Positions 23,294-28,804 of a stretch of DNA of 28,804 nucleotides are shown piece by piece. The translations under genes were made by a program, and so were the position numbers. The stretch spans positions 1-28,804 of the IMG/VR virus record IMGVR_UViG_3300010430_006903; one strand, 5' to 3'. Under the pieces are notes generated by a model, which did not search any database, had not been told where the DNA came from, and saw only the letters and a program-made list of their open reading frames with translations. Origin of the DNA: a virus. Numbering within the stretch: position 1 is the first letter of the stretch; every line of letters starts with the position of its first letter.

Positions 23294-23312
23294 AAATAGT
23301 TGCTAACTATTT
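23294..23312. promoter_or_regulatory. Operator-like perfect inverted repeat
   Basis: AAATAGTT (23294-23301), GCT, AACTATTT (23305-23312): 8-bp perfect arms with a 3-base centre, 30 bases before the start codon at 23264. Symmetry and position fit a dimeric repressor or regulator binding site. Confidence 0.45.
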
Positions 23313-23387
23313 AATTAAATTCTTGGACTTATTTTGATAGTATTTCTTAGTGTTTTGATGTAAATTTTTTATGCAAGGAGGTTTAAT

Positions 23388-23459
23388 ATGATTGACATTA
23401 CAATCAGAATTAAACTATCTTTGAAATCAATTATTGATTTCTTTATTTTCTGGAAATAA
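23388..23459 (+). CDS. Candidate 23-residue hydrophobic peptide
   Basis: An ATG at 23388 follows an ideal AAGGAGG (23375-23381) by 6 bases, the strongest ribosome binding site in the window. The frame runs 23 codons to TAA at 23457. The peptide begins MIDITIRIKLSL and ends IIDFFIFWK: amphipathic, rich in Ile/Phe with lysines at the end. Such peptides encoded opposite to an operon in a gap resemble type I toxins, which are known in Campylobacterota (AapA family), but I see no matching sequence or antisense RNA. It could also be a leader peptide or chance. Confidence 0.4.
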   Translation: MIDITIRIKLSLKSIIDFFIFWK

Positions 23460-23554
23460 CCAGATTTAAAACCGCAATCTTTAAAAAAACTTAATTGATT
23501 AAAAATACAAACAACAAACAAAAAATGGCAATAATGCATCAAAATACACTTTTA

Positions 23555-23580
23555 AATAGAACAGCCTAAGCTGTTCTATT
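23555..23580 (-). terminator. Perfect 11-bp hairpin at the end of the amidase gene
   Basis: AATAGAACAGC, loop CTAA, GCTGTTCTATT. The TAG of the amidase gene lies inside the stem. Only a weak T-run follows on the minus strand. It resembles the hairpin at 24766-24789 (both contain TAGAACAGC). Confidence 0.6.
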
Positions 23581-24049
23581 CTTCAACTCCTACAAACTGT
23601 TCCAATGGATCACTCATCAAACAAGCTTCTACAAACTTTGAAATATCCAAACCACAACAATGAGGTTTTTTAGTATCTAAATCACTATGAGAGTAAATTT
23701 TATGAGGTTCTAAACCACACTCATTTACAAAGTATCTAATTACTTTTTTAGTTGCTTCCAATTGCTTTAATGTAAACTTTCCAGATTTACCAATAAAACA
23801 TAATGCTTCCATATCATTAAAACCTCTTGTATGAGCACCACTTCTATCAATATCTCTTCCCCATTCAATAGCTCCGTCCATAAATGGCATATAAGTATTG
23901 TTTTCAACTTGTCCATTACAAACAACTATCGTATAACCGATGTCACTCCATCCATTACCTTTAACATGCCAATCTTTAAGGAGTGTAGCACTTCCAAAAG
24001 TGCTATCACTACAATGGATTACTAATCCACTAACTTGCTTCTTGTTCAT
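23576..24049 (-). CDS. N-acetylmuramoyl-L-alanine amidase (endolysin), T7 lysozyme-like
   Basis: The 157-residue amidase_2/PGRP-type protein has VIHCSDS with H12 as zinc ligand, GWSDIGYTIVV with Y39, GAHTRGFN (71-78), and HSDLDTKKPHCCG with H121 and C131 as the other zinc ligands (T7: H17, Y46, H122, C130). It cleaves the amide between MurNAc and L-alanine. No signal peptide is present, so it needs a holin. Like T7 lysozyme it might also have a regulatory role, because it sits among the early genes and not in the late lysis-like block. GGAG precedes the ATG by 8 bases. It overlaps the DUF3164 gene by 20 bases. Confidence 0.88.
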   Translation of the reverse strand: MNKKQVSGLVIHCSDSTFGSATLLKDWHVKGNGWSDIGYTIVVCNGQVENNTYMPFMDGAIEWGRDIDRSGAHTRGFNDMEALCFIGKSGKFTLKQLEATKKVIRYFVNECGLEPHKIYSHSDLDTKKPHCCGLDISKFVEACLMSDPLEQFVGVEE

Positions 24050-24725
24050 TTTCAGTCTCCTTTTGAATCTCTTCTACTGCTTTGAAAATCTCTGTTTCTT
24101 GAACTGGTAAAGCTGCAATATCAAGATTTACCATCTGCATTGCTCCATCTGTTGCTAACTGCTCTCTCTTTTTAAATCTGATATATGATTTAGTTCCAGC
24201 AATCTCTGTAGCTTCATCAATCATCTTCATTGCTTCTTTCCACTTTTCATGAGTGATTGGATAAGCTTTAAGAGCTAAAATTTTTTTAGCATCTACTTTT
24301 CCATTCTTAACATCAAAGGCTCTAGTAATAAGTGTTTGAATCTCTGGATCAGAGTTCTCTGTTTTTTCAGTTAAATATGCATCAATCTTTTCTTTTGCTA
24401 AATTTAATTTAGTATCAAAAGAGATAAGCTTTGCAACTTGAATCTGTACTTCCATAGTTCCGTTGAAGTTCTTTAAAGTTACAGAGCCAGTTTTTCCAGC
24501 TACTCTTTCCATATCATAGTTATCTCTCAATAAATCAATAAAGGCATAACATTCAGCAAATGCTTGAATCTTAAACTCTCTAAGTTGAGCACTATAAACT
24601 TCAGCATTCCCTACAAGTTTCTCAACTAGTTCATCTTCTAATTGCTTATCAATTCGCACCATATCTTTGTGAACATACTCACCCTCTTTGTTTTGCCATT
24701 TACCTTTTTCATCTAATATAGGCAT
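24030..24725 (-). CDS. DUF3164 family protein of Mu-like phages
   Basis: The 231-residue protein matches the DUF3164 family commonly found in the early region of Mu-like phages. It has an N-terminal WQNKEGEYVHKDMVR (11-25), the AGKTGSVTLKNFNGTMEVQI strand region, and a C-terminal TKSYIRFKKREQLATDG. No biochemical role is established. The place matches that of Mu genes between B and gemA, where Mu has gam. It is followed by the amidase with a 20-base overlap. Confidence 0.85.
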   Translation of the reverse strand: MPILDEKGKWQNKEGEYVHKDMVRIDKQLEDELVEKLVGNAEVYSAQLREFKIQAFAECYAFIDLLRDNYDMERVAGKTGSVTLKNFNGTMEVQIQVAKLISFDTKLNLAKEKIDAYLTEKTENSDPEIQTLITRAFDVKNGKVDAKKILALKAYPITHEKWKEAMKMIDEATEIAGTKSYIRFKKREQLATDGAMQMVNLDIAALPVQETEIFKAVEEIQKETENEQEAS

Positions 24726-24746
24726 ATAAACTCCTTTTAAATATTT

Positions 24747-24763
24747 AAGTACTCCAAGTACTT
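24747..24763. repeat. Palindrome upstream of the DUF3164 gene
   Basis: AAGTACT-CCA-AGTACTT, 7-bp perfect arms, 22 bases before the DUF3164 start codon. It may be an operator or a structure in the leader. It lies next to the hairpin 24766-24789. Confidence 0.4.
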
Positions 24764-24765
24764 AA

Positions 24766-24789
24766 TAGAACAGCTCATAAGCTGCTCTA
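24766..24789 (-). terminator. 10-bp hairpin between small gene and DUF3164 gene
   Basis: TAGAACAGCT, loop CATA, AGCTGCTCTA. In minus-strand RNA the single mismatch becomes a G.U pair, so it folds as a full 10-bp stem. It shares TAGAACAGC with the hairpin at 23555-23580, and the pair brackets the DUF3164-amidase genes. Confidence 0.5.
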
Positions 24790-24796
24790 TAAATAC

Positions 24797-25015
24797 TCAT
24801 TTAACCAACCCCTCTTTTGTATGGTTTGTATTTGCAACACCCAAGAAACCATTTTGAAAGTTTGATGCAGTTGGTTTGATATTCCAATTTAATAAACTGC
24901 ATAACCTAATAGCTAAAGACTGTGCAGACTCACGACTTACTTGTATCTCTTGTCCATCAGCTTCAACAACTACTACACCTGTTTCATCTAAAAATACTTT
25001 TGTATGATCTACCAT
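24797..25015 (-). CDS. Hypothetical early protein
   Basis: I do not recognise the 72-residue sequence. Residues 4-27 form a strand pair (VFLDETGVVVVEADGQEIQV), followed by a helix ESAQSLAIRLCSLL and a polar tail. Its ATG begins directly after the TAA of the 38-residue membrane protein gene, with that gene's AAGGAGG-like segment as ribosome binding site, so expression is coupled. Confidence 0.6.
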   Translation of the reverse strand: MVDHTKVFLDETGVVVVEADGQEIQVSRESAQSLAIRLCSLLNWNIKPTASNFQNGFLGVANTNHTKEGLVK

Positions 25016-25132
25016 TTAAATATCCTCCTTAAAAGGTATTTTTTCATCTTGTTTAGTTCTAATTACTTCATTCAATACAAAACCAACAATAAAACATATA
25101 ATGCACACCACTAAATACACAATTCCACTCAT
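25016..25132 (-). CDS. 38-residue single-pass membrane protein
   Basis: This frame begins at ATG 25132, which overlaps the stop of the previous gene as ATGA, and ends with TAA directly before the ATG of the next gene. It begins MSGIVYLVVCIICFIVGFVL, a single membrane helix (about 4-20), followed by a charged tail (RTKQDEKIPFKED). GGAG precedes the start. The ATGA and TAAATG junctions make a chance frame very unlikely. Its role is unknown; small early membrane proteins in temperate phages often act in superinfection exclusion or host-membrane modulation. Confidence 0.7.
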   Translation of the reverse strand: MSGIVYLVVCIICFIVGFVLNEVIRTKQDEKIPFKEDI

Positions 25133-25983
25133 ACAATCTCCTTTAATATCTCTACTGCATCTTCTAATTTATGACCTTTTGAATCTGCTCCTAATATCTG
25201 TTTGTTTAATCCCAACCTTTCATAAACTGTGCTAATCATCTTTTGTGGGTTTGGATATTTTTCATTTAAAAGTAAGCTAATAGTTCCTTTTGAAACTTTA
25301 GATTTTTTAATCAACTCTGCTCTTCCATAAGTTTCATCAAAATCTTTGATATCTCTAATCTTTCTCTTATAGTCAGATGTTTTCATATACTTTTGAGATA
25401 GTTCAACTTTTGATATCTTTTTCACTTCTGGTTTAGATGCAGCAACAACTTTAAAAGGTTTTGATTGATCTAGCAGCTTCTTAATTTGAATTGAGTTTTT
25501 CTTATCAACTAATGCTTTTATCTCTTGATATGTAGATTCAATAACCTCATATGTCCCCTTATGGTTTCGTGTTACATAACCTTCATCTATAAGTTTTAAA
25601 ACACCCAACCTTTGTAAAGATTTTAGAATCTCTTTAAAAGGTCCTCCTAGTAACTTTGTCTTTCCAAATAAATAAGCATATGAGATAGAACCATTACTTG
25701 GAAGTAAATCAAACAGTTCATAGAAAGACTGAAAAGACTTACTTCCCTCTTTTCTAACTCTTATATTTCCTACTGTTGCATCTAGTTTTTTTACAACTAA
25801 ATACTGTCTATCAGTTATCCTGTTCCCAGATTGAAGCTTGATATATCCTTTAGCTTCATATTCAGCTAGTAACTGCACTAAATAATCTTGAGTTACTTTT
25901 GTTACCATCATCACATCAGAGAAAATAAAAAACTTTTTCCTTCTGATGTATTTCCAAACATTGTTTTCAATGGTTTTATCCAT
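25129..25983 (-). CDS. DNA-binding early protein with winged helices and a MuB-like helix-turn-helix
   Basis: The 284-residue protein shows two winged-helix-like parts (about 5-65, FSDVMMVTKVTQDYLVQLL; about 85-145, SYAYLFGKTKLLGGPFKEIL). A basic linker (160-200) follows. The C-terminal helix-turn-helix (about 219-257) contains RAELIKKSKVSKGTISLLLN and then EKYPNPQKM. The last part resembles the N-terminal DNA-binding domain of MuB (GLSTGTISSFINDKYNG, from memory), which the preceding ATPase lacks. It overlaps the ATPase gene by 8 bases. It may help target capture or regulate early genes. Confidence 0.65.
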   Translation of the reverse strand: MDKTIENNVWKYIRRKKFFIFSDVMMVTKVTQDYLVQLLAEYEAKGYIKLQSGNRITDRQYLVVKKLDATVGNIRVRKEGSKSFQSFYELFDLLPSNGSISYAYLFGKTKLLGGPFKEILKSLQRLGVLKLIDEGYVTRNHKGTYEVIESTYQEIKALVDKKNSIQIKKLLDQSKPFKVVAASKPEVKKISKVELSQKYMKTSDYKRKIRDIKDFDETYGRAELIKKSKVSKGTISLLLNEKYPNPQKMISTVYERLGLNKQILGADSKGHKLEDAVEILKEIV

Positions 25984-26677
25984 GATTTAACTCCACTTCC
26001 ATTGCTTTAAAAGTTGATAAATCTACTGTGTCTAAATCACTACTTTCACAAACACTTTCTAGTGATGTGATAAGCCCTTTTATTGGTCTAAAACTTTTAT
26101 ATGTTTCATACAAGTATTTAACTAGATCATCTTCAATCTTTACATCAGAGTTATTACAAAGTTTTCTTACATCATTAAGGCTTCTTTCTTTCATCTTCAC
26201 TTTTCTAGCAAATCTGTCATAGTAATACTTGTCTTTTTGAAATATCTTTTCACAATCTTGCATACCAGTTAAAACTATTGGAATCTTTGCCATGTCGTGG
26301 ATATCTCTAAGAACTACAAGTAAAATCTTTTTATTACTTTGAAAAAGTGTATCAATCTCATCAATAATCAAAATCCTTTTCTTTTCAGTTAGATGCTCTA
26401 TAAGTCTTGTTTGTAAACTTGAAGCAGTTCCATCATCTGGAAGTCCAATCTCAAAACAAATATCTTGAAGCATTGTTTTAGCAGTCCAAGTTCCTCTTGT
26501 TCTAACTAAACCAGCTTCCAAATCATTAGCTAACTTTTCAATGATTAATGATTTACCCTCACCAGCTCCACCATAAATAAGCCCCATCATGTCCATATCT
26601 TTTGGAAGAGAATCAAGTTCTTCCAATGCTGCTAAACAATTTAAATAGTTATCTGTTTCAATAAATTCATGTTTCAT
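25976..26677 (-). CDS. MuB-type AAA+ ATPase, transposition target protein
   Basis: The 233-residue AAA+ protein has Walker A GGAGEGKS (36-43), Walker B ILIIDEID (102-109) and a sensor-like IPIVLTGMQDCE segment. A C-terminal helical part contains RPIKGLITSLESVC. MuB binds target DNA with ATP and activates the transposase; the position directly after MuA (12 bases) fits. At 233 residues it is clearly shorter than MuB (312) because the N-terminal helix-turn-helix is missing. Confidence 0.87.
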   Translation of the reverse strand: MKHEFIETDNYLNCLAALEELDSLPKDMDMMGLIYGGAGEGKSLIIEKLANDLEAGLVRTRGTWTAKTMLQDICFEIGLPDDGTASSLQTRLIEHLTEKKRILIIDEIDTLFQSNKKILLVVLRDIHDMAKIPIVLTGMQDCEKIFQKDKYYYDRFARKVKMKERSLNDVRKLCNNSDVKIEDDLVKYLYETYKSFRPIKGLITSLESVCESSDLDTVDLSTFKAMEVELNHG

Positions 26678-26689
26678 TTTTTCTTCTCC

Positions 26690-28804
26690 TTATGATACTT
26701 TTGCTATTTTTACTGCTGTTTCGTAAGACTTTGGATATTTCTCTTTAAGTTCAATATCCTTTGCTGTCCATTCAGCATCATGTTCTAAAATCCAAACAAA
26801 TCTTTCAACTCTATTTTTGAAGAAAACTGGTCTTCTACCACTTTCATGTACTTTTTGAGGAAGTCCATTTTCATCTTTATTTTTAAAGTCATGTTTTTTT
26901 GATTTTTCTAAAGCTTCTTTTTCTTGAGCTTCAATAATTGGAATGTTTTTAATAGTTGCTTCAATAACTTCAGTCTTTTTAGCTACTGTGATAGTGTTTG
27001 AATGGATAATATCCTTAGCTTTTTCTATCCTATCTTCAATAGTTACTGTTGCAATATCTTTAGATGCTTTAATCATCTTGTCTAAGTGTCGAGTAAGAGC
27101 ATTCCAAACTTTCTCACTCTTTTTAGCCATTGCTCTACTTTGTCCTGTATATTGTGGGTCTTCTGCAATACAAATAAACTTCATCTTTTCATCATGTACA
27201 AAAATTAAGCCCATATCATCTGGAGCTTGAATTAATACTTTTTGTCCAGATAATTCAACTAAATTTTCATGTGCATAATGACAATTGTCATGTCTAATCT
27301 TCCCTTTTCTAACAGTTCTCACAAAGCTCTCTCCTAAAAGAAGATTTAGCATTGTCTTATCTGGAACAGTCTCAACTGGAACATGACACTTGTTCCATTT
27401 AATGATTGGTTTTTGATTGATTCCTTTATGTTTCTTTTGGTCATAAAGTTTTTTAACCCAGTTATCACATAGAACTTGTAGTTGTTCAGCTGATTTAAGA
27501 ACATTTAGTTCTAAACCTAAGTTTTCTTTTTTGATTTTCCAAGCATCTTTTATAAGTTTTTTCTCTTCATTGCTTTTAGACTTTAACTCTTCTCTCCATC
27601 TTTGGATTGAATTGATCTTATGAGCAAATGATTGTCTTGCTTGGATTTGAGCCTTTTGAGATACATTGCTTCCAACATATCCAGCTACTTGCATAAATAG
27701 TTCTCTTGATAGCCTTCCAAAAACTCTCTCAACATGAGGTTTTTTCTCACCAGAGAAAGGAGGAACTTTAATAGGATTGATTCCCAAGTTATAACAAATA
27801 CTCATAAAGTGATTTGATGTATAATCCTTACCATTGTCAATAACTACATTCTTTGGAATACCAAGAGTTAAAATAGCTTTTCTTAGTAGCTGTGCAATAC
27901 TGTAAGCACTTGAAGTTTCTGATACATGAAAAACTACTCTTCTACTATAAATATCAAGAGCAGCCATAATTGAGTATCTCTTCCCATCAGCACAAATGAT
28001 ATCTGCTGGTGTTGAGTCAAGCTCCCAATAATGATTTCTATACTTAGCTTTTTCATCAGCTCTTCCAATTGCTGGTTTATGTTTATTCTTTGCATCATCT
28101 GGAGACTGTGCAAAATCATAAAGCAATGGGTTAGTTACTTTCCACTCTTTATAATAATTATTAAGAACATCATAACTAGGCATTAGCTCACCAAATGTTT
28201 CTAACATATTTAGATGAACTTCAGTAATAGTTATAAATGTATCTTTTAAGAAGTATGCTTCAGCTACTTTCTTCATATCATCACTCATACACTTAATCCC
28301 AGCTCCAGCTTTTGCACCTCTTTTATCAATAAAACATTCAACAACATTTCCACCAGCTGCTTCTGTTTCATTATATTTTCTAAGCCAGTCATTTAATTGT
28401 TTTAATGTTACTTTTCCAAGTGCATCAAAATCTAAACTACTTCTTAGTATTTCATCAAGCCATTGCTGCTGGTTTAAATCATCATCTCTCTTTTTATAAA
28501 GTTTAATAAGTCCACATTTCTGTTCTGCTTTTATTCTCTTATCTGGAGATGCTAAAATATAAGTTCCAGTAAAATTTGCTTTTGAAATGTTAGTAACTTC
28601 TTTCACTTCATCTTCTGGAACAACACCTTTACTTCTAAGTTTTCTCTGATACCTTTCTGGTAAATCTTCAAACTTATAATGCTTTACTTTTTTTGTAGAG
28701 CCTTCTACTTCTTTAAGTTTATAGAGGCATTTTTTTAATGCTTTATCTATGTTTTGTTGTCTAATCTCAAGATAAGGAACTAATTCTTTAACTGTAAATT
28801 CCAT
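26690..28804 (-). CDS. MuA-type DDE transposase
   Basis: The 704-residue protein begins at the window edge. An N-terminal winged helix (about 1-65, VKELVPYLEIRQQ; FEDLPERYQRKL) is followed by helical end-binding domains (about 100-220). The RNase H-like core has D263 (WELDSTPADI), D323 (NVVIDNGKDY) and E359 (EKKPHVERVFG). The D-to-E gap is 35 residues, against 55 in Mu (D336, E392). A beta-barrel and a basic C-terminal region (about 500-704) with many lysines follow, the latter probably contacting MuB. It cuts and joins phage ends during integration and replicative transposition. Upstream regulatory genes and the left end lie outside the window. Confidence 0.95.
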   Translation of the reverse strand: MEFTVKELVPYLEIRQQNIDKALKKCLYKLKEVEGSTKKVKHYKFEDLPERYQRKLRSKGVVPEDEVKEVTNISKANFTGTYILASPDKRIKAEQKCGLIKLYKKRDDDLNQQQWLDEILRSSLDFDALGKVTLKQLNDWLRKYNETEAAGGNVVECFIDKRGAKAGAGIKCMSDDMKKVAEAYFLKDTFITITEVHLNMLETFGELMPSYDVLNNYYKEWKVTNPLLYDFAQSPDDAKNKHKPAIGRADEKAKYRNHYWELDSTPADIICADGKRYSIMAALDIYSRRVVFHVSETSSAYSIAQLLRKAILTLGIPKNVVIDNGKDYTSNHFMSICYNLGINPIKVPPFSGEKKPHVERVFGRLSRELFMQVAGYVGSNVSQKAQIQARQSFAHKINSIQRWREELKSKSNEEKKLIKDAWKIKKENLGLELNVLKSAEQLQVLCDNWVKKLYDQKKHKGINQKPIIKWNKCHVPVETVPDKTMLNLLLGESFVRTVRKGKIRHDNCHYAHENLVELSGQKVLIQAPDDMGLIFVHDEKMKFICIAEDPQYTGQSRAMAKKSEKVWNALTRHLDKMIKASKDIATVTIEDRIEKAKDIIHSNTITVAKKTEVIEATIKNIPIIEAQEKEALEKSKKHDFKNKDENGLPQKVHESGRRPVFFKNRVERFVWILEHDAEWTAKDIELKEKYPKSYETAVKIAKVS

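Larger units (their letters stand above)
23265..23575. other. 311-base intergenic region with operator-like palindrome
   Basis: This is the longest gap in the window. Near the right edge of the minus-strand operon starting at 23264 is a perfect 8-bp palindrome AAATAGTT-GCT-AACTATTT (23294-23312), well placed as an operator or promoter overlap for that operon. On the plus strand lies a 23-codon frame with a strong Shine-Dalgarno sequence (listed separately). At the left end of the amidase gene side is a terminator hairpin (23555-23580). Confidence 0.5.

Noticed and set aside
26690-28804. Stand-alone insertion sequence
   Set aside because: The transposase is followed by MuB-type, GemA and DUF3164 genes and a complete virion gene set, so it belongs to a transposable phage. 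No terminal inverted repeats surround the gene.
1-28804. CRISPR array, tRNA or rRNA genes
   Set aside because: No regularly spaced direct repeats with unique spacers and no cloverleaf or rRNA-like sequence was recognised by eye.

Overview
The window is most of one temperate, transposable (Mu-type) prophage or phage genome of about 29 kb. The DNA is strongly AT-rich. Arginine is almost always AGA and intergenic DNA is minimal. The protein style (Lys/Asn/Ile-rich) suggests a Campylobacterota host of the Arcobacter group; this is inferred from composition and general resemblance, since no host marker gene is present. The plan resembles the Mu-like/P2-tailed prophages known from Campylobacter jejuni (CMLP1/CJIE1 type): Mu transposition genes joined to P2-type head and contractile-tail genes. 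The left attachment end and repressor region lie beyond 28804, because the transposase gene starts exactly at the window edge. The right end lies near or before position 1.

Layout, read from the right, since most genes are on the minus strand. (1) Early block, 28804 to 23046: MuA-type transposase (DD35E), a short MuB-type AAA+ ATPase without its N-terminal helix-turn-helix, a DNA-binding protein that carries a MuB-like helix-turn-helix at its C-terminus, a 38-residue membrane protein, a small unknown protein, a DUF3164 protein, an amidase endolysin, a 311-base gap with a candidate 23-codon plus-strand gene, a zinc-ribbon/coiled-coil protein, an unknown protein and, ending at 21826, a RepA-like hexameric ATPase. 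(2) Middle block, 21744 to 18749, minus strand: GemA/gp16, an Ogr-like zinc finger, a Mu F-type minor head protein with an extra C-terminal domain, an unknown protein, a gp10/Mu G-type morphogenesis protein and two orphan genes. (3) Plus-strand pair 16021 to 18754: P2 Q-type portal and P-type terminase. (4) Late block, 15806 to 1908, minus strand: protease/scaffold, capsid with an Ig-like tail, two connector-like proteins, a lysis-like cassette (PLA2-like membrane protein, lipoprotein, TM/coiled-coil protein), then V, PAAR, W, J, I, tail collar, fibre, putative chaperone, sheath, tube, E/E' (with a programmed -1 frameshift), tape measure, U, X and D. (5) The end of the late block carries a Dam-type adenine methylase at the place where Mu has mom, and a convergent plus-strand gene of unknown function (1 to 1011).

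Two operons (GemA-led and portal-led) share a nearly identical leader: GTTGTA direct repeats with a 9-base period, exactly 17 bases before the start codon. The second copy sits in the divergent region that also feeds the main late operon. Together with the Ogr-like zinc finger this suggests P2-style late activation inside a Mu-style phage. No tRNA, rRNA or CRISPR array was seen.
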